Source: Cognatiluteimonas weifangensis (GTDB lineage: Bacteria > Pseudomonadota > Gammaproteobacteria > Xanthomonadales > Xanthomonadaceae). Taken from it: 64,000 nucleotides of DNA. This document shows positions 1 to 9,846 of the stretch, piece by piece. The DNA lies in contig NZ_QVPD01000013.1 in the NCBI RefSeq assembly GCF_003416885.1, positions 1 through 64,000 of the forward strand, given 5' to 3'. The position numbers and the translations under genes were made by a program. How positions within the stretch are numbered: position 1 is the stretch's first letter; each line of letters opens with the position of its first letter. A model generated the notes under the pieces. That model was given only the letters and a program-made list of their open reading frames with translations, searched no databases and was not told the origin of the DNA.

Positions 1-18
1 TGGACCATGGATGGTCCA
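1..18. repeat. perfect inverted repeat at the window edge
   Basis: The first 18 bases form two 8-base arms, TGGACCAT and ATGGTCCA, around a GG centre. The palindrome immediately precedes the degenerate tandem repeats downstream of prpC. It could be an edge of a larger repeat element that lies outside the window. No function can be assigned from the sequence. Confidence 0.5.
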
Positions 19-23
19 CGACC

Positions 24-432
24 CGACTTAAAGACAGGAGGTCGTCAGGAGGGCGCAGCACCCCCAGCCCGCCGGGCGGCGACTCCCTCCGAAGCCGATT
101 TCCCAAGATCAGGCCATGAATAGTCTGCGGTCCGACTTGAAGACAGGACGTCGCCAGGAGGGCGCAGCATCCCCAGCCCGTCGGGCGGCGACTCCGTCTG
201 AAGCCAATCTCCAGATTGCAGACGTGACGGTCCGTCAGGGCATGCATGGCCCGCGCCCCGACTTGAGGACGGGAGGTCGTGAGGAGGGCGCAGCACCTCC
301 AGCCCGCCGGGCAGCGACTCCTGCGAAGCCGATCTCAAAAGGCCAGGCCACGACCCGAGGTCGGGCGCTAGGCATGGCCTGCGCCCCGACTGAAGACGCG
401 ACATCGTCAGCAGGGCGCAGATCCCCAAGTCG
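24..432. repeat. four degenerate tandem repeats downstream of prpC
   Basis: A unit of about 78 bases recurs at 24-101, 133-210, 259-335 and, truncated, 387-432. It begins CGACTTgAAGAC and contains AGGAGGGCGCAGCA, then CCCGCCGGGCGGCGACTCC. The starts are 109, 126 and 128 bases apart; spacers are unrelated in length and sequence. Within the unit, GCCCGCCGGGCGGC is a short palindrome, so each copy could fold into a hairpin. The block fills the gene-free stretch after the prpC stop (1-485). It translates openly on both strands, but those open frames are only a by-product of the repeat. Unit length and spacing do not fit a CRISPR. Confidence 0.75.
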
Positions 433-485
433 GGAAGCGAAGTCTTGCCGCCGCCCCCGCGCAGGCGGGAGCGGCAGCAGCGGGC

Positions 486-1637
486 TCAGCGCTTGTCGAC
501 CGGCACGTAGGCGCGGTCTTCGGGGCCGGTGTAGTTGGCGCTGGGGCGGATGATCTTGCCGTCCTCGCGCTGCTCGATCACGTGCGCGCTCCAGCCGGAG
601 GTACGGGCGATCACGAACAGCGGCGTGAACAGCGGCGTGGGCACCCCGAGCATGTGGTAGGCCGAAGCGCTGTACCAGTCCAGGTTGGGGAACATCTTCT
701 TGCTGTCCATCATCAGCGTCTCGATCCGCTCGGACACGTCGAACAGCAGCCGGTTGCCGCCATCCGCGCACAGCTTGCGCGAGATTTCCTTGATGATCGG
801 ATTGCGCGGATCGCCGACGGTGTAGACCGGATGGCCGAAGCCGATCACGATTTCCTTGCGCTCGATCCGCGCGCGGATGTCGGCCTCGGCCTCGTCCGGC
901 GTCGCGTAGCGGCTGATGATGTCCATCGCCACCTCGTTGGCGCCGCCGTGCTTGGGCCCGCGCAGCGCGCCGATCGCGCCGGTGATGCAGGAATGCATGT
1001 CGCTGCCGGTGCCGGCGATCACCCGGGCGGTGAAGGTCGAGGCGTTGAACTCGTGCTCGGCGTACAGGATCAGCGACTTGTCCAGCGACTCGGCGTGCAG
1101 CTGCGACGGCGGCTGCCCGTGCAGCAGGTGCAGGAAGTGCGCGGCGATCGAGTCGTCGTCGGTCTCGCAGTCGATGCGGCGGCCGTTGCGGGTGAAATGC
1201 CACCAGTACAGCAGCATCGAGCCGAAGCTGGCCATCAGCCGATCGGCGATGTCGCGCGCCTCGCTGGCCGGGTGGCCGTCGCGCTCCGGCAGCACCGTGC
1301 CCAGCACCGAGCAGCCGGTGCGCAGCACGTCCATCGGATGGGCGTTGGCCGGCACCAGCTCCAGCGCCTCGGCGACAATGGCCGGCAGCCCGCGCAGGCG
1401 CTGCAGCTTGGCCTTGTAGGCCTTCAGCTGCGACACGGTCGGCAGCGCACCGTGCACCAGCAGGTGCGCGACCTCCTCGAAGCTCGACTGCGTGGCCAGG
1501 TCGTGGATGTCGTAGCCGCGGTAGTGCAGGTCGTTGCCGCTGCGGCCGACCGTGCACAGCGCGGTATTGCCGGCGGCGGTGCCGCTGAGGGCGACCGACT
1601 TCTTCGGCCTGGGCAGGGTGCTGGTAGCGTCGTTCAT
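486..1637 (-). CDS. prpC: 2-methylcitrate synthase
   Basis: The 383-residue product condenses propionyl-CoA with oxaloacetate to 2-methylcitrate, the first committed step of propionate breakdown in the cytosol. It belongs to the citrate synthase superfamily: the signature GFGHPVY followed by DPR is present near residue 270, with the active-site His. Its length fits the short PrpC type rather than the roughly 430-residue GltA. It lies nine bases downstream of prpB on the same strand, which supports PrpC over ordinary citrate synthase. No prpD, acnD or prpF is in view; they may lie beyond the left edge. Confidence 0.93.
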   Translation of the reverse strand: MNDATSTLPRPKKSVALSGTAAGNTALCTVGRSGNDLHYRGYDIHDLATQSSFEEVAHLLVHGALPTVSQLKAYKAKLQRLRGLPAIVAEALELVPANAHPMDVLRTGCSVLGTVLPERDGHPASEARDIADRLMASFGSMLLYWWHFTRNGRRIDCETDDDSIAAHFLHLLHGQPPSQLHAESLDKSLILYAEHEFNASTFTARVIAGTGSDMHSCITGAIGALRGPKHGGANEVAMDIISRYATPDEAEADIRARIERKEIVIGFGHPVYTVGDPRNPIIKEISRKLCADGGNRLLFDVSERIETLMMDSKKMFPNLDWYSASAYHMLGVPTPLFTPLFVIARTSGWSAHVIEQREDGKIIRPSANYTGPEDRAYVPVDKR

Positions 1638-1646
1638 GGAATCCCC

Positions 1647-2528
1647 TTACTTCTTCTGCGCGAACAGCGCGTCGAGTTTGTCTTCGTAGGCGTGGTAGCC
1701 GAGGAAGTCGTAGAGTTCGTCCCGCGTCTGCAGGGTGCCGATGAGGTTTTTCTGCGTACCTTCGCGGCGCACGGTTTCGTAGAAATTCAGCGCGGCCTTG
1801 TTCATCGCGCGGTAGGCGCCGCAGCAATACAGGGCGATGTCGACGCCGGCGCCGCGCAGTTCGTCGGTGGTGAAGAACGGGGTGCTGCCGAACTCGGTCA
1901 GGTTGGCTAGGATCGGCACCCGCACCGCCGCCTTGAACTTGCGGTAATCGTCCAGCGTCTTCATCGCCTCCGGGAAGATCATGTCGGCGCCGGCCTCGAC
2001 GTAGGCCACCGCACGCTCGATCGCGGCGTCGATGCCTTCCACCGCGGCCGCGTCGGTGCGCGCCATGATCACGAAGCCGGCGTCGCCGCGCGCGTCCACC
2101 GCGGCCTTGACCCGGTCGACCATCTCCTCAGCGGGCACCACTTCCTTGCCCGGGCGATGGCCGCAGCGCTTCTGCCCGACCTGGTCCTCCATGTGCACCG
2201 CGGCCACGCCGATGCGCTCGAAGCTGCGGATGGTGCGGGCGATGTTGAATGCCCCGCCCCAGCCGGTGTCGATGTCGACCAGCAGCGGCAAGCCAGTGGC
2301 GTCGACGATCCTGCGCGCGTCGGTGAGCACGTCCTCCATGGTCGAGATGCCCAGGTCCGGCACGCCCAGCGAATTGGCGGCCACGCCGCCGCCGGACAGG
2401 TACAGCGCCCTGTAGCCGACCCGCTTGGCCATCAGTCCGGCGTAGGCGGTGATCGCGCCCATCACCTGCAGCGGCGATTCTTCGCGGAGCGCGGCACGGA
2501 AACGGGCGCCGGCGGAGTGCTGTGACAT
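1647..2528 (-). CDS. prpB: 2-methylisocitrate lyase
   Basis: This 293-residue enzyme splits 2-methylisocitrate into pyruvate and succinate, the last step of the methylcitrate cycle. It has the isocitrate lyase/PEP mutase fold: the KRCGH catalytic motif is around residue 120, and VDIDTGWGG supplies metal-binding residues. I start it at the ATG at 2528, which has GAGAGGTCACC upstream and a typical MSQHSAG opening. The open frame continues upstream only because the REP pair at 2545-2630 happens to be translatable. It is transcribed ahead of prpC. Confidence 0.93.
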   Translation of the reverse strand: MSQHSAGARFRAALREESPLQVMGAITAYAGLMAKRVGYRALYLSGGGVAANSLGVPDLGISTMEDVLTDARRIVDATGLPLLVDIDTGWGGAFNIARTIRSFERIGVAAVHMEDQVGQKRCGHRPGKEVVPAEEMVDRVKAAVDARGDAGFVIMARTDAAAVEGIDAAIERAVAYVEAGADMIFPEAMKTLDDYRKFKAAVRVPILANLTEFGSTPFFTTDELRGAGVDIALYCCGAYRAMNKAALNFYETVRREGTQKNLIGTLQTRDELYDFLGYHAYEDKLDALFAQKK

Positions 2529-2544
2529 GGTGACCTCTCGACTC

Positions 2545-2630
2545 GTCGTCCCCGCCGAGGCGGGATCCCGTGAACGTTGGCTACCGGGTACGGTGAAAAA
2601 ACCCTGGATTCCCGCCTGCGCGGGAATGAC
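2545..2630. repeat. REP pair (REPIN) between mdh and prpB
   Basis: Two inverted REP-like sequences face each other. One at 2545-2568 contains CCCCGCCGAGGCGGGAT; the other at 2602-2630 contains ATTCCCGCCTGCGCGGGAAT and ends in GACG. Each folds into its own hairpin and the pair could fold into one long stem. This is the typical dispersed intergenic REPIN of xanthomonads, mobilised by RAYT transposases elsewhere in the genome. It occupies most of the mdh-prpB spacer, so it could also affect readthrough from mdh into prpB. Confidence 0.8.
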
Positions 2631-2682
2631 GCGCAGGAAACGCAACGCGGCGAAGGCGGCCGTGGCCGCCTTCGCCGTCTGC

Positions 2683-3666
2683 CTACAGCAGGTGCGCCAC
2701 GCCGGCGCGCTCTTCCTCCAGCTCGGCCAGGGTCTTGTCCATGCGCGCGCGGCTGAACTCGTCGATCGGCAGGCCCTGGACGCGGGTGTAGGTGCCGTTG
2801 GCGGTGGTCACCGGCACGCCGTAAATGATGCCTTCGGGAATGCCGTAGCTGCCATCCGAGGGCACGCCCATCGTCACCCACTTGCCGTTCGTCCCCAGCA
2901 CCCAGTCGCGCACGTGGCCGATCGCGGCGTTGGCGGCCGAGGCGGCCGAGGACAGCCCGCGCGCCTCGATGATCGCGGCGCCGCGCTTGGCGACCGTCGG
3001 GATGAAGCTGTTCGCGTTCCAGTCGGCGTCGTCGATCCTGTCCTTCAGCGATGCGCCGCCGACGGTGGCGAAGCGGTAATCCGGATACATGGTCGAGCTG
3101 TGGTTGCCCCACACGACCAGATTCTCGATGTCGCCGACCGCGACGCCGGCCTTGACGGCGAGCTGGCTCAGCGCGCGGTTGTGGTCCAGGCGCAGCATGG
3201 CGGTGAAGTTCGCGGGCTTCAGGTCCGGCGCCGACTTCATCGCGATGTAGGCGTTGGTGTTGGCCGGGTTGCCGACCACCAGCACCTTGACGTCGCGCGA
3301 GGCGACCTTGTTCAGCGCCGCACCCTGGACGGTGAAGATCTTGGCGTTCTCCAGCAGCAGGTCCTTGCGCTCCATGCCCGGGCCGCGCGGGCGCGCGCCG
3401 ACCAGCAGGGCGACGTCGGCGTCCTTGAACGCGACTTCCGGATCGTCGGTGCCGACCATCCCGGCCAGCAGCGGGAACGCGCAGTCCTCCAGCTCCATCA
3501 TCACGCCGCGCAGCGCCGCCTGGGCCTTCTCCATCGGCAGCTCCAGCAGCTGCAGGATCACCGGCTGGTCCTTGCCCAGCATTTCGCCGGCGGCGATGCG
3601 GAACAGCAGGGCGTAGCCGATCTGGCCGGCAGCGCCGGTGACGGCGACACGGACGGGTTGTTTCAT
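2683..3666 (-). CDS. mdh: malate dehydrogenase
   Basis: The 327-residue protein oxidises malate to oxaloacetate with NAD, a TCA cycle step. The N-terminus [15 protein letters not shown] is the Rossmann dinucleotide loop. LRLDHNRA and [13 protein letters not shown] match the substrate and catalytic His region of the cytosolic-type MDH family found in xanthomonads and actinobacteria, not the E. coli type. It lies upstream of prpB-prpC on the same strand but is separated by a REP pair, so operon linkage is uncertain. Its product oxaloacetate is a substrate of PrpC. Confidence 0.94.
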   Translation of the reverse strand: MKQPVRVAVTGAAGQIGYALLFRIAAGEMLGKDQPVILQLLELPMEKAQAALRGVMMELEDCAFPLLAGMVGTDDPEVAFKDADVALLVGARPRGPGMERKDLLLENAKIFTVQGAALNKVASRDVKVLVVGNPANTNAYIAMKSAPDLKPANFTAMLRLDHNRALSQLAVKAGVAVGDIENLVVWGNHSSTMYPDYRFATVGGASLKDRIDDADWNANSFIPTVAKRGAAIIEARGLSSAASAANAAIGHVRDWVLGTNGKWVTMGVPSDGSYGIPEGIIYGVPVTTANGTYTRVQGLPIDEFSRARMDKTLAELEEERAGVAHLL

Positions 3667-3675
3667 GGGGTCACT

Positions 3676-3763
3676 CCGGGATGCGGGATTGGAGATTCGG
3701 GATTCGTCAAAACAGGCTCACTGAGGGCCCGGGATCTTCCGAATCTCGAATCCCGAATCCCCA
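3676..3763. repeat. GATTCGGGATTCG-type intergenic hairpin
   Basis: The spacer between the aminotransferase and mdh contains GATTCGGGATTCG on the left and CGAATCTCGAATCCCGAATC on the right. These can pair as an imperfect stem over a loop of about 35 bases. A second element of the same type lies at 49711-49782. It is a dispersed repeat, and it may also end transcription of the upstream aminotransferase. Confidence 0.6.
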
Positions 3764-3777
3764 TTCGCCGCTGGCCG

Positions 3778-4983
3778 TCAGCTCAGCTCGGCGAAGAACT
3801 CGCGGATGCGCTGCAGTCCCGGCGCCAGCTGCGGCGCCGGACAGGTGTAGCTGATGCGCAAGGCGCGCGGCTCGCCGAACGCCGAGCCCGGCACGCAGGC
3901 CACGCCCTTGGTTTCCAGCAGCGCATTGCACAGTTCGACATCGTTGCCGATCCGGGTGCCGCTGGGCGCGTGGGTCTTGCCGAAGGCGACGCTGACGTCG
4001 GGGAACACGTAGAACGCGCCCTGCGGCCGGGGGCAGACCACGCCCGGGATTGCGGCGAACGCGGCGACCACCTGGTCGCGCCGCGCCTGGAACTCGGCGC
4101 ACCTAGCCTGCGGCACGTCCTGCGGCCCCGACAGCGCGGCGACCGCCGCGGCCGTGGTGATTTCCGGCAGGTTGGTGATGTGGTTGGAATTGAGCGTGAC
4201 CACCGCCTTGGCGACCGACTCCGGCCCCGCCATGAACCCCACCCGCCAGCCCGGCATGCCGTAGGTCTTGGACAGCGAGTCGACGAAGATCACGCGCTCG
4301 CGCAGCCCCGGCCGGGCGTGCACGAAGTTGTGGTAGCCCACGCCGTCGAACACCATGCGGTTGTAGATGTCGTCGGTGATGACCCAGGTGTCCGGGTGCC
4401 TGGCGATCACATCGGCCAGCGCGGAGATCTCGGCCTTCGAATAGACCATGCCGGTCGGGTTGGACGGGTTGTTGAACAGGAACACGCGCGGCTTCTTCGC
4501 CAGCGCCGCATCCAGTTGCGCGGGCGTGAGCTTGTAGTCCTGCGACGCCGGGCACGGCAGCAGCTCGACGTTGGCGCCGAGGATCTCGGCGATGTCCAGG
4601 TAACTGGTCCAGTACGGCACCGGGAAGGCGATCGTGTCGCCCTCCTCCAGCAGCGCCTCGGCCAGGTTGTAGAGCACGTGCTTGGCGCCGATGCCGGTGG
4701 CGCAGTTGGCGCGGGTATAGCCGCTGAGGCCGACCTGCGCGATGTGCGCGAGGAAGGCGTCCAGCAGCGCGTCGGAGCCGCGATTGCTGCCGTACTGGCC
4801 GGAGTCGTGCGCCAGCGCGTCGCGCGCGGCGGCGTAGACGTGCTCGCCCGGCAGGAAGTTCGGCACGCCGATCGAGAAGCTGATGATGTCGCGGCCTTCG
4901 GCCTTCAGCCGCTTGGCGTTCTCGGCGACCTGCATGATCGCGCTGGGCTTGGCGCGACCGACGCGGCGAGCGAACTGGAGCAT
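3778..4983 (-). CDS. class I/II PLP-dependent aminotransferase (aspartate aminotransferase-like)
   Basis: The 401-residue cytosolic enzyme has the fold type I PLP pattern. It shows NNPSNPTG around residue 170, DDIYNRMVF with the PLP-contacting Asp and Tyr, and SLSKTYGMPGWRVG carrying the Schiff-base Lys and a phosphate-binding Arg. RISYTC near the end holds the substrate carboxylate Arg. Aspartate transaminase activity is the common annotation for this subfamily, but specificity cannot be read from sequence. I start at ATG 4983 (MLQFARRVGRAKPS), with GAGG upstream; the open frame extends 57 codons further with unconvincing composition. Confidence 0.85.
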   Translation of the reverse strand: MLQFARRVGRAKPSAIMQVAENAKRLKAEGRDIISFSIGVPNFLPGEHVYAAARDALAHDSGQYGSNRGSDALLDAFLAHIAQVGLSGYTRANCATGIGAKHVLYNLAEALLEEGDTIAFPVPYWTSYLDIAEILGANVELLPCPASQDYKLTPAQLDAALAKKPRVFLFNNPSNPTGMVYSKAEISALADVIARHPDTWVITDDIYNRMVFDGVGYHNFVHARPGLRERVIFVDSLSKTYGMPGWRVGFMAGPESVAKAVVTLNSNHITNLPEITTAAAVAALSGPQDVPQARCAEFQARRDQVVAAFAAIPGVVCPRPQGAFYVFPDVSVAFGKTHAPSGTRIGNDVELCNALLETKGVACVPGSAFGEPRALRISYTCPAPQLAPGLQRIREFFAELS

Positions 4984-5086
4984 CGCGAAACCTCGGGAAA
5001 ATGACGCTGGGAGACCCGAAATTTTAGCACAGCGGCTCCCGCAACCCGGGGAGCCGCCGTGCCGCGCGCGCCGGTCGCGCAGGCGT

Positions 5087-5581
5087 TCAGGCCGCCAGGA
5101 TGCGGTTCCATTCGGCGACGCGGTCGGCCTTCGCCGCCAGCGCCGCGTCGGCATCGCCCTCGATCCGCACCGAGCGGATCAGGTCGCCCTGCTCGATCTT
5201 GTCGACCGCCTCCAGGCCTTCGAGCACCTTGCCGAACACGGTGTGCTTGCCGTCCAGCCACGGCGTGGCGACATGGGTGATGAAGAACTGGCTGCCGTTG
5301 GTGTTGGGGCCGGCGTTGGCCATCGACAGCACCCCGCGCTCGTGGCGGACGCCGTTGCCGGTCTCGTCCTCGAACCGGTAGCCCGGGCCGCCGCGCCCGG
5401 ATCCCTCCGGACAGCCGCCCTGGATCATGAAATCGGGGATCACGCGGTGGAAATTGAGCCCGTCGTAGAAGCCGCGCCGGGCCAGGTTGACGAAATTGGC
5501 CACCGTCAGCGGGGCCTTGTCGGGGTACAGCTCGACCTTGATCGGGCCGCGATCGGTGTCGAAAAGGGCGGTGAGGGACAT
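5087..5581 (-). CDS. ppiB: peptidyl-prolyl cis-trans isomerase, cyclophilin type
   Basis: This 164-residue protein has no signal peptide, so it is the cytoplasmic PpiB-type foldase. Cyclophilin hallmarks are present: [14 protein letters not shown] with the catalytic Arg, [16 protein letters not shown], and [13 protein letters not shown] short C-terminal extension of about 15 residues follows the core. It is divergently arranged with typA, with about 150 bases between the two start codons. Confidence is high for the family; its clients are unknown. Confidence 0.93.
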   Translation of the reverse strand: MSLTALFDTDRGPIKVELYPDKAPLTVANFVNLARRGFYDGLNFHRVIPDFMIQGGCPEGSGRGGPGYRFEDETGNGVRHERGVLSMANAGPNTNGSQFFITHVATPWLDGKHTVFGKVLEGLEAVDKIEQGDLIRSVRIEGDADAALAAKADRVAEWNRILAA

Positions 5582-5679
5582 GGGGCGGACTCCTTGCGGT
5601 GGCCGGGATGCCGCGCGGGGTCGCGGGTCGCCGGGGGCGCGGAGTTTACCGTAGCCGGCGTGGGGTCAGGCCATGCCCG

Positions 5680-5685
5680 TATAAT
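5680..5685 (+). promoter_or_regulatory. probable -10 element for typA
   Basis: A perfect TATAAT lies 48 bases before the typA ATG, preceded by CCCG. I see no good -35 hexamer 16-18 bases upstream, so this would be a -10-driven promoter or one that needs an activator. It lies in the typA-ppiB divergent spacer. Confidence 0.45.
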
Positions 5686-5733
5686 GTCCGGCTCCCTTTC
5701 CTCCGCCCCGCCGTGTCCCGGCGCGCATCCCCG

Positions 5734-7578
5734 ATGTCCATCGAACGCCTCCGCAACATCGCCATCGTCGCCCACGTCGACCATGGCAAGACCACCCTGG
5801 TCGACCAGCTGCTCAAGCAGTCCGGCACTCTGGACGAGCGCGCCGCGGTCCCGGACCGGGTCATGGACAGCAACGACATCGAGAAGGAACGCGGCATCAC
5901 CATCCTCTCCAAGAACACCGCGATCCGCTGGACCGACCGCGACGGCCAGGTCTGGCGTATCAACATCGTCGACACCCCCGGGCACGCCGATTTCGGCGGC
6001 GAGGTCGAGCGGGTGCTGTCGATGGTCGACTCGGTGCTGATCCTGGTCGACGCCATGGACGGGCCGATGCCGCAGACGCGCTTCGTCACCCAGAAGGCGT
6101 TCGCGATGGGCTTCAAGCCGATCGTGGTGATCAACAAGGTCGATCGCCCGGGCGCGCGCCCGAGCTGGGTGCTGGACCAGACCTTCGACCTGTTCGACCG
6201 GCTCGGCGCCAACGACGAACAGCTCGATTTCCACACCGTGTACGCCTCCGGCCTGCAGGGCTATGCCGGGCTCAGCGAGGACGTGCGCGAAGGCGACATG
6301 ACTCCGCTGTTCGAGGCGATCTGCCAGCACGTGTCGCCACCGCCGGTGGACCCGGACGGCCCGTTCCAGATGCGCGTGACCTCGCTGGACTACAACAACT
6401 ACGTCGGCGTGATCGGCGTGGGCCGCATCCAGCGCGGCACGGTGCACACCAACATGCCGGTGACGGTGGTGTCCGCCGACGGCAGGACCCGCAACGCCAA
6501 GGTGCTGCAGGTGCTCGGCTTCATGGGCCTGGAGCGGGTGGAGGTGGCGGAAGCCAGCGCCGGCGACATCATCGCCTTCAGCGGCATCGAGGGCCTGGGC
6601 ATCTCCGACACCCTCTGCGATCCGTCCGCGGTCGAGCAGCTGCCGGTGCTGACGGTCGACGAGCCGACCATCTCGATGACCTTCCAGGTCAACGACTCGC
6701 CGTTCGCGGGGGTCAAGGAGCGCAGCGGCGGCAAGTTCCTGACTTCGCGCCAGCTGCGCGACCGCCTGGTCCGCGAGACCGCGCACAACGTCGCGCTCAA
6801 GGTCGAGGACACCGCCGATGCCGACAAGTTCAAGGTCTCCGGCCGCGGCGAGCTGCACCTGTCGATCCTGATCGAGAACATGCGCCGCGAGGGCTACGAG
6901 CTGGCCGTGTCGCGCCCGGAGGTGATCATCCGCGAGATCGACGGCGTGCTGCAGGAGCCGTACGAGTCGCTGGTGGTCGACCTGGAGGAGCAGTTCCAGG
7001 GCGGCGTGATGGGGCGGCTGGGCGAGCGTCGCGCGCTGCTGCAGACCATGGAGCCCGACGGCAAGGGCCGCGTGCGCCTGGACTACCTGATCCCGGCGCG
7101 CGGGCTGATCGGCTTCCAGACCGAGTTCCGTACCCTCACCGCCGGCACCGGCCTGCTGTTCCACGTGTTCGACCACTACCGGCCGAGGGCCGAGGGCGCG
7201 ATCGGCCAGCGCCAGAACGGCGTGCTGATCTCCAACGGCACCGGCAGCTCGCCGGCCTATGCGCAGATCGCGATGCAGGAGCGCGGGCGGCTGTTCATCG
7301 AGCCGGGCGAGGAGATCTACGAGGGCCAGATCGTCGGCATCCACTCCAAGGACAACGACCTCACCGTCAACGCCCTGCGCGGCAAGCAGCTGACCAACTT
7401 CCGCGCCGCCGGCAAGGACGACGACGAAGGCCTGATCCCGCCGATCCGGCTGTCGCTGGAGCAGGCGCTGGAATTCATCGACGACGACGAACTGGTCGAG
7501 GTCACGCCGCGGGCGATCCGCCTGCGCAAGAAGCACCGCACCGAAGTCGACCGCAAGCGCGCATCGCGGGCGGCATGA
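5734..7578 (+). CDS. typA: ribosome-associated translational GTPase TypA/BipA
   Basis: The 614-residue GTPase acts on the ribosome in stress, cold adaptation and 50S assembly. GTPase motifs are clear: [13 protein letters not shown] (G1) near residue 12, [15 protein letters not shown] (G3) and [10 protein letters not shown] (G4). EF-G-like domain II, domain V and the BipA-specific C-terminal domain follow ([24 protein letters not shown]). I start at ATG 5734 (MSIERLRN), which fits the family length; the upstream open frame has no family match. Its stop overlaps the next gene by four bases (ATGA), implying translational coupling. Confidence 0.96.
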   Translation: MSIERLRNIAIVAHVDHGKTTLVDQLLKQSGTLDERAAVPDRVMDSNDIEKERGITILSKNTAIRWTDRDGQVWRINIVDTPGHADFGGEVERVLSMVDSVLILVDAMDGPMPQTRFVTQKAFAMGFKPIVVINKVDRPGARPSWVLDQTFDLFDRLGANDEQLDFHTVYASGLQGYAGLSEDVREGDMTPLFEAICQHVSPPPVDPDGPFQMRVTSLDYNNYVGVIGVGRIQRGTVHTNMPVTVVSADGRTRNAKVLQVLGFMGLERVEVAEASAGDIIAFSGIEGLGISDTLCDPSAVEQLPVLTVDEPTISMTFQVNDSPFAGVKERSGGKFLTSRQLRDRLVRETAHNVALKVEDTADADKFKVSGRGELHLSILIENMRREGYELAVSRPEVIIREIDGVLQEPYESLVVDLEEQFQGGVMGRLGERRALLQTMEPDGKGRVRLDYLIPARGLIGFQTEFRTLTAGTGLLFHVFDHYRPRAEGAIGQRQNGVLISNGTGSSPAYAQIAMQERGRLFIEPGEEIYEGQIVGIHSKDNDLTVNALRGKQLTNFRAAGKDDDEGLIPPIRLSLEQALEFIDDDELVEVTPRAIRLRKKHRTEVDRKRASRAA

Positions 7579-8117
7579 CCGCCCCGGGCGCCCCGGTGCG
7601 CGAGGCCGCGCGCAGCCCGCGCCCGGGCGTGGACTACCCGCCGACGGACCCGCGGCATCCGCATTACAACCCCGATCCGCACGCGCATCCGGGACTGCAT
7701 GCCATCGCCCTGGTCGAAGGCGCCAAGGGCCTGCTGGCGGTGCTCGCCGCCAGCGGTCTGGAGCTGCTGGGGCCGGCCCCGCTGCGGCGCTGGGTGCGGG
7801 CGCTGATCGAACGTTTCCACCTGGATCCGCGGGACGGCACGCTGGCGTTGTTCGCGCGCCAGATCAACCCCGATGCGGTGCACCTGGCGGCCGCGGCCAT
7901 CCTGGCCTACGGCCTGCTGCATCTGCTCGAAGCCTGGGGCCTGTGGCACGCGCGGGCGTGGGCCTCGTGGCTGGGCTGCATCGCCGCTTCGCTGTACCTG
8001 CCGCTGGACTTGTACGCGTTGTGGGGACACCCGGGCTGGCCGGCGCTGGCGGTGCTGGCGATCAACCTGCTGATCGTGTGGGTGCTGGCGCGCGACCTGC
8101 TGCGGCGCCGCTACTAG
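7575..8117 (+). CDS. DUF2127 family membrane protein
   Basis: The 180-residue protein starts in an ATGA overlap with the typA stop. After a Pro-rich, probably cytoplasmic N-terminus of about 40 residues it has helices at LHAIALVEGAKGLLAVLAAS, AVHLAAAAILAYGLLHLLEA, WASWLGCIAASLYLPLDLYA and ALAVLAINLLIVWVL, so three or four membrane spans. LVEGAKG and the overall layout are those of DUF2127 proteins, which have no established function. Coupling to typA suggests co-expression but does not show a shared job. Confidence 0.8.
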   Translation: MTAPGAPVREAARSPRPGVDYPPTDPRHPHYNPDPHAHPGLHAIALVEGAKGLLAVLAASGLELLGPAPLRRWVRALIERFHLDPRDGTLALFARQINPDAVHLAAAAILAYGLLHLLEAWGLWHARAWASWLGCIAASLYLPLDLYALWGHPGWPALAVLAINLLIVWVLARDLLRRRY

Positions 8118-8199
8118 CCGCCCGCGACTTGCCTGCGGCGGCGTCCGGCGGGATGCTGTCGGCCTCGCGGTCGCCGCACCGCACACGGGGAAAAACGTC

Positions 8200-9837
8200 A
8201 TGCGCTGCAAACCGTTGCTGCTGGCGCTGCTGCTGCCGCTCGCTCCCGCGCTCGCCGGCTCCGCGCCGCCACCGCGCGCGCAGGCAGCGATCGCGTCCGC
8301 CGATGCGGAACCGTCCGATATCGCGGAAAGCGACATCGCCGCCCTGCAGGCACGACTGCGCGACGGCAGCCTGAGCAGCCGCGCCCTCACCCGGGCCTAC
8401 CTCGACCGCATCGCCGCGATCGACGCCGCCGGTCCCACGCTCAACGCGGTGATCGAACTCAACCCGGATGCGCTCGCCGACGCCGATGCCCGCGACGCCG
8501 AACGCAAGGCCGGCCAGTCGCGCGGCCCGCTGCACGGGATCCCGGTACTGCTCAAGGACAACATCGACGCCACGCCGATGGTCAACTCCGCAGGCTCGCT
8601 GGCGCTGGCCGAGCACCGGCCGCAGGCCGACGCCTTCCTGGTGCAGCGCCTGCGCGCGGCCGGCGCGGTGATCCTGGGCAAGACCAACCTCAGCGAGTGG
8701 GCCAACTTCCGCTCCAACCGTTCCAGCTCGGGCTGGAGCGGACGCGGCGGACAGACCCGCAACCCGTACGTGCTGGACCGCAATCCCTGCGGCTCCAGCT
8801 CCGGTACCGGCAGCGCGATCGCGGCCGGCCTGGCCGCGGTCGGGGTCGGCACCGAAACCGACGGCAGCGTGATCTGCCCGGCGGCGATGACCGGGCTGGT
8901 CGGGATCAAGCCGACGCTGGGGCTGGTGAGCCGCAGCGGCGTCATCCCGCTGGCGCACTCGCAGGACACCGCCGGGCCGATGACGCGCACCGTGGCCGAC
9001 GCCGCGATCCTGCTGACCGCGCTGGCCGGCAGCGATCCGGCGGATGCGGCCACGGCCCCGGCGGCGGCGCATGCGACCGACTACACCGCGTTCCTCAAGC
9101 CCGGGGCGCTGGCCGGCAAGCGCATCGGCGTGGTGCGCAAGCTCGCCGGCCTGGAACCCAATGCCGACCGCGTGCTGGAGCAGGCCATCGCGGTGCTCAA
9201 GGCGCAGGGCGCGGTGATCGTCGACCCGGTCGAGGTACCCAACATCGACGCCCTCGGCGACGACGAGTTCACCGTGCTGCTGTACGAGTTCAAGCACGAC
9301 ATCGCCGCCTACCTGGCGCAAGCCGATGCGCCGGTGAAGACGCTGGCGGACCTGATCGCCTTCAACCGGGCGCATGCCGCGCAGGAAATGCCGTGGTTCG
9401 GGCAGGAACTGTTCGAGCAGGCGCAGGCCAAGGGCCCGCTGAGCGACCGCGCCTACCTGGACGCACTGGCGCGGGCGCAGCGCCGCGCCGGCCCGGAAGG
9501 CATCGATGCGGCGCTGCAGGCGCACCGTCTCGACGCCTTGCTGGCGCCGTCGTGGGGCCCCGCCTTCCCCACCGACCCGGTGCTCGGCGACCATGTCGTC
9601 AGCGGCGACCCGACCATCGGCGGCGTCTCGCAGCTGACCTCGGTCGCGGGCTATCCCTCGATCACGGTCCCGGCGGGGTTCGCCCACGAGCTGCCGATCG
9701 GGATCGTGTTCATGGGCGCGGCCTGGAGCGAACCGACGTTGATCGCGATCGCCTACGGGTTCGAGCAGGCCACGCAGGCGCGCCAGCCACCACGGTTCCT
9801 GCCGACACTGGACCTGCGCCAACCGCCGGCGCAGTGA
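8200..9837 (+). CDS. secreted amidase, peptide-amidase-like
   Basis: This 545-residue amidase-signature enzyme has an N-terminal signal peptide: MRCK, a Leu/Ala-rich core, then cleavage near ALAGSA. The Ser-cisSer-Lys triad is visible as Lys in LLKDNID, cis-Ser in CGSSSGTGSA and nucleophile Ser in GTETDGSVICPA. The stretch NPYVLDRNPCGSSSG closely recalls the Stenotrophomonas maltophilia peptide amidase, which removes C-terminal amide from peptides. I infer a periplasmic or secreted peptide or carboxamide amidase rather than GatA; there are no gatB or gatC neighbours. Specificity is unproven. Confidence 0.87.
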   Translation: MRCKPLLLALLLPLAPALAGSAPPPRAQAAIASADAEPSDIAESDIAALQARLRDGSLSSRALTRAYLDRIAAIDAAGPTLNAVIELNPDALADADARDAERKAGQSRGPLHGIPVLLKDNIDATPMVNSAGSLALAEHRPQADAFLVQRLRAAGAVILGKTNLSEWANFRSNRSSSGWSGRGGQTRNPYVLDRNPCGSSSGTGSAIAAGLAAVGVGTETDGSVICPAAMTGLVGIKPTLGLVSRSGVIPLAHSQDTAGPMTRTVADAAILLTALAGSDPADAATAPAAAHATDYTAFLKPGALAGKRIGVVRKLAGLEPNADRVLEQAIAVLKAQGAVIVDPVEVPNIDALGDDEFTVLLYEFKHDIAAYLAQADAPVKTLADLIAFNRAHAAQEMPWFGQELFEQAQAKGPLSDRAYLDALARAQRRAGPEGIDAALQAHRLDALLAPSWGPAFPTDPVLGDHVVSGDPTIGGVSQLTSVAGYPSITVPAGFAHELPIGIVFMGAAWSEPTLIAIAYGFEQATQARQPPRFLPTLDLRQPPAQ

Positions 9838-9846
9838 CGCAGGCGC

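Noticed and set aside
24..432. CRISPR array
   Set aside because: Repeats are about 78 bases and diverged, spacers vary in length, and no cas genes are near.
1647..2645. 39-residue N-terminal extension of PrpB
   Set aside because: The extension is REP sequence in translation (IPAQAGIQ type) and lies upstream of a good ribosome binding site for ATG 2528.
5599..5733. N-terminal extension of TypA
   Set aside because: The extra codons cross the TATAAT element and have no family similarity; MSIERLRN at 5734 is the usual start.
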